DNA of 64,000 nucleotides from Tetrahymena thermophila SB210 (lineage: Eukaryota; Ciliophora; Oligohymenophorea; Hymenostomatida; Tetrahymenidae): NCBI RefSeq assembly GCF_000189635.1, contig NW_002476418.1:558001-622000 (forward strand), in the 5' to 3' direction. The translations under genes and the position numbers were made by a program. Positions 25,842 to 39,303 of this stretch are shown here, piece after piece (the first letter of the stretch is position 1; every line of letters begins with the position of its first letter). Under the pieces are notes generated by a model that was given only the letters and a program-made list of their open reading frames with translations, was not told the origin of the DNA and made no database searches.

Positions 25842-28800
25842 ATGTTTGAAGAAGAAAGTAAATCAAATATCCACAGAAAGCAAAGATACTTTATAGATTA
25901 ATAAAATAGTATTTAAGGTTAAACGCTCAAGGCGATGTGCTTTAAAAACGATGAATTTGACTTTTTAGAGTATGAAAGAAATAATGAAATTTAGTTATAT
26001 AATAAAGAATGCTATCTTAATCAACCAGAAAATCAACTTAAATAACTTGAATTATAATAAATAGGAGAATATAAAGAGGAAATTGATTTTCCAAGCATAG
26101 GTAACATCGTATCTCCAAATATTGATTAGGATTTGACAAAATTTCAAAACTGCAATGAAGAAACAATTGAATACATAAAAAAAAACTCAAATCCATTAAA
26201 TTTAAGAGATAAAAGATTGAGCTAATCTAAATAGTACACAAAGAGTGGAAAGAGTTTTTGTTAAGACAGAGAGCTAAATAGATAATACACTACAAAGTCT
26301 ATTATTAAGCCAATTAGATCTTTTAGCTCGTTGAACTAGATTTCATTCAATTGTTTGGAAAGTTAAAATAGGAAATTCTATGAAAAATTACGTAATAAAA
26401 TGAAATTCTTCTACTTAAATGCTACTTTAAGTGGTAGAACAAAGTTAATTAACTTAATAATAAAAAATCAAATTAACGATTTAAGCGATTTTATTCCTGA
26501 GAAATTGAATAGTAATATTTTTTAAATTATTGAAAGGTATATACAATTTTACTTGGGAAACGCTAAGATACCAGTTATAAATCCACAAAGCTACTTTGGA
26601 TTCTTCATTAAAATTATATTTACAATCATTAGTTGCCTCTTTTTATTCTTTTTCTCTCTGTAAATAGTGTATTAACTAAATTATGATACTTTAATCAATT
26701 TTATCATTTTTTTCTGGAGCATTGAGATTCTAATAAAATTCAATACAGCACAAGTTTAAAACTATGAAATAGTTGGCAATAGAAAAGGAATTATTTAGAT
26801 ATATTTAAGATACTCTGTTTTTTTTGATATTTTTCCTATCCTCTTTCTTTTTTTTAACCTAGAAGATAGAGTGCCAACTCTCAAAATAATATTTCAGATA
26901 GCTGTTTTTTTGAAAATAAAAAACATCCTTTAAGATATTTCTTACATTTAGAGTTAATTTTGCATGATGCTTAAGAGATATTATATTATTTAGGTTGTTA
27001 ATCTTGTATTGAAGCTCTTCCTTATTGGTCATACAATAGCTTGTTTCTGGTATATTCTGTGCAAACTAGAATACGAAAATTATTAAAAAGAAAATTGTTG
27101 GATTAACAACTAAATGCTTTAAGATAAAGAATGGTGGTAATTTTATATCTTTAGCTTGTATTGGGCTTTAACCTTAATGACAACAGGTTCAAGCATAGCA
27201 AGCACAACCTTTGAAACTTGCTACACAGTTTTTATTATGCTTTTTATCACTATAATTTTTGGTTATATACTAAACGTTATTGGATAGATCTTGTCCGAAA
27301 TAGAAGAAAAAGACTAAAATCGCAGAAGAGATGTTAACATCCTAAATGACTATATGAGAAAAAAAAATATTTCTAAGTAAATTCATTTTTTAAAAATAAT
27401 CTAATCAAATGCTAAAAACAATAAATATAACATTGATTTTAAAAATATTCTTCTATATTGAAGAAAAAAATTTAATTTTAAAAAAACTTGTTTTTTTTGT
27501 TAGACTATTGCAGTCGAAGGTGAATCTGAACCTAGAGTATTATTATCAGCAAGACTTTAAATAGCTCCAAGAAAATTATGAGTAGGTTTTAGGAAAAATA
27601 TCCTTAGACCTAAAAAATAGCTTGCTGAAGGAGTATAATAAATAAATAATAAATAAAATTGAAGTGATTGCTAAAAAGTTCAGTTAAAATGCTTTAGATC
27701 AATTATCAATCACGCTTTAGGAGGAATATTATTTCCCTAATCAAGCTATATTCAATTAGCATGATCTCTTAAGTAACTGTATTATTTACGTTGTTTCTGG
27801 TTAGGGTAAATAAATTTTCTATTTCAATAAAAACATTTTTTATTTTTAAGTTAATTAAAGATTTTTTATCAAAAATTAACTATAATTAATTAATTTTTTA
27901 GTACACAAACAATCATCATTAATTAAAATACCTCCCCATTCATTCAAATAATTTTATTCGCTTTACATCCTTGGGTTGAGCCTTAGTTAATTAGAATTTA
28001 AAAGTATATAATAAATTAATTAATTATTTATTTATTTATGGAAAGCAAATAAAAAAGACAATTTGTTTAATTATTAAAATAATAATATAATTTAAAAAAC
28101 TAAATTTTAAACAATTTTTAAAAATAAATATAATAAGTGGAAATTAGTGCTTCTAATAATACTTGTAAGTAGACAAAGATATTGCTTAACAGTGGCTAAT
28201 TTTATGGATTAATTGAATTTTTTACAGGAGTTTCTAACAATTTACATGTATACTCCAAGTAGTTCTCTTAAGTCGTTTTCATAAATAGAAATAAATTTAT
28301 AGAAATTATTAAGCAAAATGAGAAGGATTTTTAAGAGTTTCATTAATTAAAAGATTAAATATTCTTGTATGGGTAGTTTGATAAAGTCAAATTAAAATGT
28401 AGTGTTTGTAACATGAAGACTCACGAAAAATAAGCTTGTCATTTAGTTCATTTTAATAAATCTTTATTTTATAGGAAGCTTGGTTATCCAATAAGTTAGA
28501 AATAGGATAGAGCTATTTTTAATAGAAAAAAAGAGTGTAAATAATAGTTTTTTGCAATTAAATCATAGTAACAGAAGGATGAATTTTTTAAATATGCTTA
28601 GACTTTTAAAAACTTGGATGAGTCTTATAACAGCAGTCATAGTTTGGGATACAGCTATTTGACGCAGAGCTAATAAGAAAATGAGGAATCTTCTGTCATT
28701 TAAAATAATAATTCAGTCTTTTTTGGAAGTACTGAAGGTCGTAATAACACTTTTAAATCTTAAAATCCTATTTCTGAATAAAAAATAAAAAAACCGCTAT

Positions 28801-29458
28801 CATAAACTTGCCTTTCCAAAATCGAAATAGATTTAAATCCATAACTTGCTGAAGAAAGGAAAAAAAAATCAATTCTTTCATTTAAAATTAATTCTGAAAT
28901 TAATGTACATACAATTTTAAAACATTTTTTTTATTAAATTTACAAACTTTAAATTAGGATAGTCATATGGATAAAAATTATTTAAAAAGAGAACCTTCAG
29001 ATTAAGATATAACAAAATAAGAGGCACAACGAAAAAGTAGATAATCTTTAGATTCTTAGCAAAATTAGTAAATATTAGATCTTGGAAAAAATTACATATA
29101 TGATAATGATATTGGTTTTTCGAATGATTAAAGAGTTAGGGCGTATAATTTTCAAAAAACGATATTAATTAATAGTAGTAAATTATTATAAAGTTACTTT
29201 GAAGATTTGAACAGATTCCTATTTTAGAGAGGCAGATACTTAAAGTAAGCTAAACCTGTTTTTGAAGTGAGTTAGATGTAAAACAATTTTTATGAACAAG
29301 AGGATAATCCTTGGCTGTTTGAATCTTTAGAAAATTTCAAATACTATTTTACTAAAGGAAATTCATTCAATGTGCTTAAAAAATTGATGAAACAAAGAAA
29401 GAAATCTAGAACTATTTATAAAAAAAATTTAAAGAGTGAAAATAAATTGAATAAATGA
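25842..29458 (+). CDS. CNG-like 6-TM channel, copy A (one frameshift)
   Basis: Paralogue A of the channel array. Exons are 25842-27375, 27504-27805, 28138-28904 and 28958-29458; about 1035 residues if the frame were whole. Exon 1 encodes a Gln/Asn-rich cytosolic N terminus, a pre-S1 block (LSGRTKLINL), S1-S6 from about residue 250, and a pore near 27180 reading LTLMTTGSSIAST in place of a GYG filter. The first intron falls in the C-linker after DYMRKKNIS. Exons 2-3 hold a cyclic-nucleotide-binding-like domain (IIYVVSGQG, GLIEFFTG) and a C-x2-C-x4-H-x4-C motif at 28398-28439. Exon 4 ends with the family tail NPWLFESLENFKYYF. Compared with copy B, one base is missing next to an A run at about 26175-26184, which brings TGA 26217 into frame. 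Everything after that is intact in the shifted frame, so this is either a sequence error or a very recent loss. Confidence 0.8.
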
Positions 29459-30589
29459 AGAAATAAATATTGATTGAGTGAATATAAAATTCTTAGATTA
29501 TTTTATTTCTAAATTTTTGATATTTAAATTAAAACTCAATGAAAATTTAGCAAAAAATTGTGATTTTATAAATCAATTGTAAATTAAAAAATAATCCATC
29601 TAATTTATTTGTTGCTATAATCAATGTTCACTTTAGAAGCTACCCATTTTTATATTATTTCTTATTATGCTAGAAACAAACAAGATTTAAAAACAGATTT
29701 TTAAAAATTATATAATTATAGCAATTACATTTATTAAATTGTTAAGGATGTGTAAAATTAAGAATTTAATTCATGGGTTTACTTACTACCAAGTATATTA
29801 ATTAATTTTATTTTACTTTTGATTATAAAATATTTGTTTTATAATTTTTTAATATAAATATATAATTTAAGAAATTTTATTTTTAATTAATAATAGATTT
29901 TATAATACTCTATTTCCTCATTTATTAATTAAGATACCACACCCCCTATATGCACTTTTTACCTATGGTTTGAATGTCTTAATCAAAAATTTTTATAATT
30001 TAATAAAATTTTCACCTTAATTAAATGAAAAATTTACTACCTTAATTATTGAGGTATTTTTTAGGTGTGGTTTTGTATTTATCTAGGAATGAAATATTTT
30101 TAGATTCTATTAATTTAAACATTAAATTTTTGATTGATAGATTGATTATACACCAAATAAAAAAGATAAAATAGTTTAGAATATCTTTGAAATTTTAACA
30201 AAATTTATTTGATTAAATCCATTCACAAAAATGATTTAGTGTCTTTGTATTTTAAAAAAAAAAGTTAGTTAATTAATATATAAAATGTATGAAAACTATT
30301 TTGGATAAAATTTAAAACAATATATGGATAAAATCTTAATAAATACTTATTTTTAATTAATAACTCTTTAATTGAAGAAAATAAAATATGAAAACTTTTG
30401 CAATTTAGTTTCTATAATAATTGAAGTTAACTCTAGAAAGTCAATAAACGAGGCGATTTTATTTCTATTTCTCCCTATAAATCAAAAAATCAATAAAATA
30501 AGTGTTACAATTAAACAATATATATAATCTCTATTGTATTCCTTTTTAATTAAATTAATAAATTGTAAATAGGAAAGTAGAATAATAAA
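29459..30589. other. spacer between channels A and B
   Basis: The 3' flank of A (to about 29715) and the 5' flank of B (from about 30087) are duplicated elsewhere; the middle is unique. An 8-bp inverted pair, accacacc near 29937 and ggtgtggt near 30065, brackets part of the unique piece, but I see no element structure. Confidence 0.55.
30167..30240 (-). repeat. segment inverted relative to the A copy
   Basis: Counterpart of 25311-25383 in reverse orientation, about 350-420 bases upstream of the channel B start. Confidence 0.75.
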
Positions 30590-33500
30590 ATGTTTGAAGA
30601 AGAAAGTAAATCAAATATTCATAGAAAGTAAAGATACTTTATAGATTAATAAAATAGTATTTAAGGTTAAACGCTCAAGGCAATGTGCTTTAAAAACGAT
30701 GAATTTGACTTTTCAGAGTATGAAAAAAATAATGAAGTTTAGTTATATAACAAAGAATGCTATTTTAATCAGCCAGAAAATCAACTTAAATAACCTGATT
30801 TGCAGTAAATAGAAGAATCCCAATAAGAAATTGATTTAAGAAGCTTAAATAGTATGGTATCTCCAAAGATTAATTAGGATTTAACAAAATTTTAAAACTG
30901 CAATGAAGAAACAATTGAATACATTAAAAAAAATTCAATTCCATTAAATTTAAGAGATAGAAGATTGAGTTAATCAAAATTATATGCAAAGAGTGTAAAG
31001 AGTTCTTGTATTGACAAAGAATTTAACAGATAGTACACTACAAAGTCTATTATTAAACCAATGAGGTCTTTTAGCTCACTGAACTAGATTTCATTCAATT
31101 ATTTGGAAAGTTAAAATAGGAAATTCTATGAAAAAATACGAAATAAAATAAAATACTTCTACTTAAATGCTACTTTAAGTGGTAGAACAAAATTAATTAA
31201 CTTAAAAATAAGAAACTAAATTAATGATTTAAGCGATTTTATTCCTGAAAATTTGAATAGTAATATTTTTAAAATGATTGAAAGGTATATACAATTTTAC
31301 TTGGGAAACGCTAAGATACCAGTAATAAATCCACAAAGCTATTTTGGATTCTTCATTAAAATTATATTTACAATCATTAGTTGCCTCTTTTTATTCTTTT
31401 TCTCGCTGTAAATAGTGTATTAACTAAATTATGATACTTTAATCAATTTTATCATTATTTTCTGGAGCGTTGAGATTCTAATAAAATTTAACACAGCACA
31501 AGTTTAAAACTATGAAATAGTTGGCAACAGAAAAGGAATTATTTAGATATATTTAAGATACTCTGTTTTTTTTGATATTTTTCCTATCCTCTTCCTTTTT
31601 TTTAACCAAGAAGACACAGTGTCAACTCTCAAAATAATATTTCAGATTGCTGTTTTTTTGAAAATAAAAAACATTCTTTAAGATATTTCTTACATTTAGA
31701 GTTAATTTTGCATGATGCTTAAGAGATATTATATTATATAAGTTGTTAATCTCGTATTAAAGCTCTTCCTTATTGGTCATACAATTGCTTGTTTCTGGTA
31801 CATTCTGTGTAAAGTAGAATACGAAAATTATTAAAAGGAAAGTGGTTGGATTAACAATTAAATGCTTTAAGATAAAGAATGGTGGCAATTTTATATCTTT
31901 AGCTTGTATTGGGCTTTAACCTTAATGACAACAGGTTCAAGCATAGCAAGCACAACCTTTGAAACTTGCTACACAGTTTTTATTATGCTTTTTATCACTA
32001 TTATTTTTGGTTATATACTAAATGTTATTGGATAGATCTTGTCTGAAATAGAAGAAAAAGACTAAAATCGCAGAAGAGATGTTAACATCCTAAATGACTA
32101 TATGAGAAAAAAAAATATTTCTAAGTAAATTCATTTATTTTTATTTAAATATTTAATTAAATGTTTATCTTACTTTCATAAATTCATCATTTTATTTTCA
32201 AATAGAAAAATAGAAAGATTATTAAAAATCAAATATAAATTTCAATGTTAAAATTTAAAAAGTAATAAAAACAACTTTGATTTAAAAAAATATCTAAAAA
32301 TATTTAAGAAATTATTTTAATTTTTATGAAACTTATTTTTTGTTAGACTATTGCAGTCGAAGGTGAATCTGAACTTAGAGTACTATTATTAATAAGATTT
32401 TAAGTAGCTCTAAGAAAACTATGAATAAGTTTTAGGAAAAATATCCTTAGACCTAAAAAATAGCTTGCTGAAGGAGTATAATAAATAAATTATAAACAAA
32501 ATTGAAGTACTTGCTAAAAAGTTCAGTTAAAATTCTTTAGATAAATTATCAATCACACTTTAGGAGGAATATTATTTTCCTAATCAAGCTATATTCAATT
32601 AGCATGATCTCTCAAGTAACTGTATTATTTACGTTGTTTCTGGTTAGGGTAAATAAATTCTCTATTTCAATAAAAAAATATTTTAATTTTAAGTTTGTTA
32701 AATATTTTTTAACAAACATTAATTAAATTTAAGTAATTTTAGAATATACAATAAATCTTCATTAATTAATGAATGACTCCCCATTCATCCAAAGACTAAT
32801 AAAATTGTATTAAATTTCTATCTTCAATAAAAATTTTCAAAATTGAGCCTTAATTAATGAGAATTTAAAAGTATATTAATTAATAATTGAAAACAGATAA
32901 AAAGACAACTAATCTATTTAACATATAAAAGAGAAAATAATTTTAAAACTAAATTTTAAACAATTTTTGAAAATAAATATAATAAGTGGAAATTAGTTCT
33001 TCCAATAATACTTCTGAGTAGACAAAAGTATTGCTTAATAGTGGCTAATTTTATGGATTAATTGAATTTTTTACAGGAGTTTCTAACAATTTACACATAT
33101 ACTCCAAGTAGTTCTCTTAAGTTATTTTTATAGATAGAAACAAATTTATAGAAATTATTAAGCAAAATGAAAAGGATTTTTAAGAGTTTCACTAATTAAA
33201 AGATTAAATACTATTATATGGGTAATTTGATAAAGTTAAATTAATATGCAGTGTTTGCAAAATGAAGACACACTTAAAATAAGCTTGTCATTTAGTTCAT
33301 TTTAATAAATCTTTATTTTATAGGAAGCTCGGTTATCCAATAGGTTAGAAATAGGATAGAGCTATTTTTAATAGAAAAAAGGAGTATAAATAATAATTTT
33401 TTGCCCTTAAATCATAGCAACAGAAGGAGGAATTTTTTAAATATGCTAAGACTTTTAAAAACTTAGATGAGTCATATAACAGCAGCCATAATTTTGAATA

Positions 33501-34315
33501 CAGCTTTTTGACGTAGAGCTAACAAGAAAATGAGGAGTCTTCTACAATTTAAAATAATAATTCAGTATTTTTTGGAAATAATGAAGGTCGTAACAACACT
33601 TTTAAATCTTAAAATCATGTTTCTGATTAAAAAACAAAGAAAACAATATCATCATCAACTTGCCTTTCCAAAATCGAAAATGATTTAAATCCATAAATTA
33701 TTGAAGAAAGGAATAAAAAATAAAAGCTTTCATTGAAAATCATCACTGAATTGAATGTACATAATTAATTTTTTAAAACATTTTTCTTTTTTAAATTTAC
33801 AAACTTTAAATTAGGATAATCATATGGATAAAAATCATTTAAAAAGAGAATCTTCAGATTAAGATATAACAAAACAAGAGGTACAACGAATAAGTAGATA
33901 ATCTTTAGATTCTTAGCATAATTAGTAAATATTAGATCTTGGAAAAAATTACATATATGATAATGATATTGGTTTTTCAAATGATTAAAGAATTAGGGCT
34001 CTTAATATTCAAAAAACCATTTTAATTAATAGTAGTAAATATATTTAAAGTTACCTTGAAGATTTGAATAAATTCCTATTTTAAAGAGGCAGATCTTTAA
34101 AGTAAGTTAAACCAGTTTTAGAAGAAAGCTAGCTGTAAAACAACTTATTTGAACAAGAGAATAATCCTTGGTTGTTTGAGTCTTTAGAAAATTTCAAATA
34201 CTATTTTACTAAAGGAAATTCCTACAATGTGCTTAAAAAAGTGATGAAATAAAGAAGGAAATCTAGGATTTTATATAAAAGAAATTTAAAAAGCGAAAAT
34301 AAATTGATTAAATGA
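30590..34315 (+). CDS. CNG-like 6-TM channel, copy B
   Basis: Intact twin of copy A, 1035 residues. Exons are 30590-32124, 32347-32648, 32987-33756 and 33815-34315. The cytosolic N terminus (about 250 residues) is Asn/Gln-rich. The six spans follow, including CLFLFFFSLQIVY (S1) and LVLKLFLIGHTIACFWYILC (S5); the S4 region has few basic residues. The pore reads LTLMTTGSSIASTTF and S6 GYILNVIGQILSEIE. The C-linker ends DYMRKKNIS at intron 1. The nucleotide-binding-like domain contains IIYVVSGQG, broken by intron 2 after the last Gly codon's first base, and YGLIEFFTGVSNN, which lacks both the usual Glu of FGE and the Arg of the phosphate cassette. The zinc-knuckle-like CSVCKMKTHLKQAC is at 33247-33288. 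A low-complexity tail leads to NPWLFESLENFKYYFTKGNS. It is predicted to be a membrane cation channel; ligand and ion are unknown. Confidence 0.88.
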
Positions 34316-35220
34316 TTATAAATCTAAATTGATTGAATTACAAATTGTATTGTGAGTGAATATAAAATTCTTAGATTATTTTATTTCTAAAATTTTTAAT
34401 TATTTAAATTAAAAGTTAATGCAAATTTAAGTTAAAAATTCTTATTTAATAAATCAGCTGTAAATCAAAAAAATAATTCATCTAATTTATTTATTTATTA
34501 CTAAAATCAATATTCACTTTAGAAACAAAAAACCTATTTCTACTTTATTTCTTTTATTTTAGAAACAAAGAAGATTTAAAAACATGTCTTTCTTTTTAAA
34601 TTATATAAATATTTACTCCATAACTGATCTAATGAAAAATTTTTTAATTTATTATGATATTTGACATTCATTAAAAATAATCTCTTTAAAACAAATAATT
34701 TTTTTTGACTTCTAACAATTTAACATGAAAACTTTTAGTATAACATAATTAACTATTAATCCTCATTTTTTTCCACTTCAAAATTTTTTCTTAGTAAAAT
34801 AAAAATTTAAACCAAAAAGAGTCACATAGCCCTTCTAAGTAAAGTTTTTGTGGTGTAAATAAATGAGGTTATATAATACATAGAAATGAGATTTTAAATT
34901 TTCTATTGTTAATTATTGATATGTAAAATTAAACCTTTAATTCTTAAATTTTTTATGTATTACCTTTTGATAATATTAATTGCTATGATTTACTATATTT
35001 TTTAAATAATTTGATTCTCTGTATTATTTAAAATTAACATTTTTACTTTTATTCATGAAAAACAGAGTAAAATAAATAATAACATTCTTTCTTTCTTCTT
35101 TAGTTAAATTAATAGGCATAAAACAATCAAACTTTTTTCAGTTTAATATTAATTAATTATTTTTTTCTGAAATAAAAAAAAATAAAAATTGATAAGGCAA
35201 AATAAGAATAGTTTAAATTA
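34316..35220. other. spacer between channels B and C
   Basis: About 0.9 kb. The first 290 bases match the 3' flank of A; the rest is unique AT-rich DNA that should carry the channel C promoter. No gene seen. Confidence 0.6.
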
Positions 35221-38200
35221 ATGTAAGATTATCTATCAAATAAAATAAGTCCAAAAGTAGAAGATGATAACGATTTGTTTCATAAAAATCAGTTGAAGTT
35301 AATGAAATATCAATAAACATCTTGTGAAAATAGAGAAATAAAAGATTTAATAAAGTAGGAAGACGTTTCTTGTTGGAGCGAAACATAAAAATCAATAGCC
35401 TTTGAGTAAGATTAATGTAAGGAGAAAGAATTATCTGTTATTCACACTGAAAAAGTTTAAGATAACTCAAGTGTTTAAATGGATATGCTCTTAAACTTAG
35501 AAAAAATTAACACATCGTGTATCAACTAGAAAGTGCAATAGGATGTTTCTAATTCTTAAGTAATGCACTAGCAAAATGCATGTATTTCAAAGTAGTCTAT
35601 TTCTTCACTGTTAAGCAATCGCCTAAGAAATAATAGCTTTCCTAATGGTATCGAAACCACTTATAGAATTTACAAAGACCATCACTTGCAGGGCTAATAA
35701 TAAAATTGTTAAAAAGCCAAAATAAATTTATGTGAAAAATCAATTGTCCTTTAAAAAAAGATTTTGTAGCAAGGACAAAATTTAAGTTTAATAAAACATA
35801 TGTTTTGGGTTAAAAAGAGATTTTCTTATTTCTTTAATGGTTTTACTGACTTAGGTCGTAAAAAATAAATAAATAATCATATCAAAATGTTTATTAATGA
35901 TAAAAGCGACTATATAATAGAGCAGAATGTTATATTGGCTTTTATTTCTTCTTTCATTCCAACTTACCATTTTGAAAATTTTGCAAAAGCGATCAATTTA
36001 GGAATAATTGATAGTCAAGGAAACAAAAGTAAAGTTATTTCTTTTGTCTTGATACTTTATAACAGCTTTTTCTATTTATTTTTGTCGCTCTCGATGGTTT
36101 TTGGAGGGTTTACTACTTACATTTATAGAGTTTTTTTACTTACTTTTATAGTGTGGGTTATAGAAAGTTTAGTATAAATGAATAGTACTCTATTTATTAA
36201 AACAAAATTAATTACTCAAAGGTCAGAGATTATAGCTTTTTATGTTAAAAAAAGACTTATTTTTGATTTGATTCCTATGATAGTAATAACTTTAGATAAT
36301 AAGAATCATATCATATTGTCTTTAGCCTTTTTGAAATTGGTTAATTTGATTTCAAATCTCAAGGATTTTTAAAGATACTTATGTATGACAGTGAGAAAGT
36401 ATTATATTGTGATCCTAATTAACCTTATCATTAAAATGTTTATATTTGCACACATTATCTCATGCCTATGGTATATGATTTCTTACATAGAAACACACTT
36501 TTTTGATTCTCATGGATGGGTAGAAGAAAAATTTGATAATTCTCAAGATTGGTGGTTGCTTTATTTTTAAGCTATCTATTGGGCTTTAACCTTGATGACT
36601 ACTGGCTCAAATATAGCTTCGACAACTATAGAGATTATTTTTACTTCTTTTATTATGATATTCACTACAATCGCCTTTGGTTATCTTTTAAGTGTGGTAG
36701 GGTTTATACTAGAACAAGTAGATTAGCAAAGTGAATAAAAGAGAGCCGATATTAATGTTATTAATGAGTACATGAGATAAAAGAATATATCAAAGTAATC
36801 AATTATTCATTCATATTTCAAATTAATCAAAGAATTTATAATTTTTAAAACAAATTTTTTCTTGAAAGGTCTTTGTAAAAGCAGAGTTTGAAAACTTATT
36901 TTTAAAATTAAATAATTTTGTTCTTTATAATCAAACAAATTGCAAGATTATCAATTTAAAAAACCAGGAAAAAAATTTTTGTGATTTTTTTAGTTAATTT
37001 TTTCTATAACTTAATTAAGTTTTTCTTTAATATAATTTAAAGGGCACTATAGCAGAAAATAAATCTTAGTTTGGAGTACTACTATAACAGTAACAAAAGC
37101 AAAATTCATTAAGAAAGTTTTATGATCCTAGACAAGATTTCCCAAGATTTAAAGAGTTAGCTGACTAAAGAATTTAATAGAAAAATTATTAACAAAATAT
37201 CCATTTTAAAGTCAAATTTTACAGAATAAACACTAGAAAGATTGTCATCAGTGGCTAAAGAGGAGTACTATTTACCTAATTAAGTTATTCATAGCTAGAA
37301 CTAAAAATAAGAAGCTTCTCTCATTTTTGTTATTAGTGGATTAGGTTTTAATTTATTTTTTAACCTGTTTCTTTATTAAATTTTTTTAATTAAAAAGTTG
37401 AAATAGAAAGTTATTAACTTTATAATCTTGATTTTTAGAAGAAAACCAGCCTAGAAATTAAAAAAGGAGAGATTGTCGGATAAATTGATTTATTTACAGG
37501 GATTAGTTAATTTAGCTTGATTAAATCATCAGATTATACATAAATTCTGAGAATTACAAATTCTGATATGGTAAACTCAATAAGAGAACAGGGTAAAGAT
37601 TTTGAAAAATTTTGTTAAATTAAAGATAAAATTTTGATGTATGAGTAATACTCTTAAGTAGAAATAAAATGTCAAGTCTGTGAATAATCCACCCATTTAA
37701 TTTAAGGATGCCCATTTGTACATATTTAAAAGCACTCTGTGAATACAAAAATAGGATTGATAAAATCGAAGGATTAGGAGAGAGTGGCGAGAGCAAGAAA
37801 AAAACCTAAAACAAGCTTTTTTGTTTTGGAAAAGAATGCTTAGATTTTTAATTTGCTTTTTGATCAATTGCAAATTGAAGAATATTTGCTAAAAGTATAA
37901 TAAATAAAAATAAAATAATTAAATAGAGATCTTTCATATTCTGAATATGATGATTCTGAGTGCCAAAGTTTTTAAAAAGGCAATGATGATTTAGAAACAA
38001 TACAAGAGGAAATCAACAGTGAATAAGCAAGAAAGAAAGAAACCAGCTAAATTCAGCATAATAGTTCTAAAAATTTATAAGTTGGGAAGGATAAAAGATG
38101 TTCCATAAACTATCAAATAGAAGAAAATGAGGTAATTGATTGATATTTATTTATTTATTTACTTTAATTAATTTTAACTTTTTATTTTTATTGAAAATAG

Positions 38201-38770
38201 GAAAACTCATCTGATCATAGAGTATTAAACTCAGAAATAAATATCAGATAGAAGGAAAAGTACAAGCAGCAAGTTAATTTTAGCAATAGAAAAATAGATT
38301 AAACGTTTGAAACATAAAAATCTGACATAAATTTAAAAACATTTTCTCCAGATTCAAATAAATTAATAAGCAACAAAAAATTATCTCCTGTTAAAGAATA
38401 AATTATAAATGCATAAAATTTTTAAGATTTCTTTAATTTTGAATAGGATGAGTCATAGAAAAAAATGATAAAAAAATAAGAAGTGTCTAAATACAGAAAT
38501 AGTAAATAGTTTAATGTAAGAGCCTCTTAAATTATTAAGCTACATTAGTTGACTTACTAAACAGCGCTTGATGACTAAGATTTATTTAATCCTTGGAATT
38601 TTGAAAAGCTTTAAGATTATAAATTCTATTTTAAAAATGGTAATTCAGGATTAAAAATACAAAAATATTCTAAATACTAAAGCAAATAGTTAAAAAAGCA
38701 TAAAAAAAATTTAATTAGTAAACAAGATAATCAATCTACGTAGTAGACTAAAATGCAAAAAGAATGTTGA
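35221..38770 (+). CDS. CNG-like 6-TM channel, copy C
   Basis: Exons 35221-36794, 37043-37344, 37398-38131 and 38201-38770 give 1059 residues with the same intron positions and phases as B. The N terminus contains the array's conserved VSCWSETQ peptide near residue 57 and a pre-S1 block ending FINDKSD. Transmembrane spans include S5 INLIIKMFIFAHIISCLWYM. The pore reads ALTLMTTGSNIASTT and S6 AFGYLLSVVGFILEQV. Exon 2 is 302 nt, exactly as in A, B, D, E and F. The nucleotide-binding-like domain has LIFVISGLG and GEIVGQIDLFTGIS (Gln in place of the FGE Glu), then FCQIKDKILMYEQYS and the C-x2-C-x4-H-x4-C motif CQVCEQSTHLIQGC at 37670-37711. The tail carries NPWNFEKLQDYKFYFKNGNS. The intron 2 donor is GTTTTA instead of GTA. 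The channel call rests on topology, pore position and cNBD remnants. Confidence 0.88.
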
Positions 38771-39303
38771 AATACTCTGAAAATCTTTAATCTTATAATT
38801 AGAAATTTAAATAATTTTGATTCTAACATATCAAATCAAATAAATTATTATTTTGTTTACTAATTTTAAAAATATATATTTCTATTATCTATTAACTTTT
38901 TAAACAAACAATAAATCTTTAATAAAAAATACATTTTAAAAGTACTTGGATGGAGGACTAAATTTTAAAAATTTTTATTTATTTTTTACAAAATTTTTAA
39001 CTTAAAATATGAGAATTTATTTAGAGTATTTTTAATTTTATTTTTCAATCAGAATACATTAAATATTTAATTATTGAAAGAATTATTATTTAATAAATAT
39101 TTATATTACTGAAATCTAAATATATAACATTCAAGTTATTTATATAATTATAAATTCTAGCAAAAAATTTGCTATTTTTAGTAAAATTTTATACATAAAT
39201 ATAAAAAGTGTTAAGTATTGAATTAAAAGAACATTAAAAAAAACTAATTTTAGGTTTTGAGATTTAAAGATTAAATAAAAAGTAAATTAAATATAAATAA
39301 ATA
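38771..39303. other. spacer between channels C and D
   Basis: Just over 0.5 kb of AT-rich DNA containing the 3' end of C and the upstream region of D. No other feature seen. Confidence 0.6.

Larger units (their letters stand above)
25245..29715 (+). repeat. segmental duplication, unit 1 (channel A)
   Basis: This unit and 30087-34608 are direct copies carrying channel genes A and B with about 0.5 kb of 5' flank and 0.25 kb of 3' flank. Coding exons are nearly identical by eye, while introns 1 and 2 and the flanks differ in length and sequence. The ATGs are 4748 bases apart. The spacer 29716-30086 has no second copy. Confidence 0.8.
30087..34608 (+). repeat. segmental duplication, unit 2 (channel B)
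   Basis: Direct copy of 25245-29715. Exons 2 and 4 have the same lengths as in A, exon 1 is one base longer, exon 3 is three bases longer, and intron 1 is 222 bases against 128. Confidence 0.8.

Noticed and set aside
26100-26130. A 29-bp intron (GTAACATCG...GATTAG) as a rescue of the channel A frame
   Set aside because: It would restore the phase numerically but runs straight into TGA, and copy B codes through the same stretch.
29935-30075. Possible small inverted-repeat transposon between channels A and B (accacacc / ggtgtggt)
   Set aside because: Only 8 bp of terminal match, no target-site duplication that I can see, and no second copy in the window.
35221-36800. String of short standard-code reading frames that look like several small membrane proteins
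   Set aside because: They are one exon of channel C; the apparent stops are TAA/TAG, read as Gln here.
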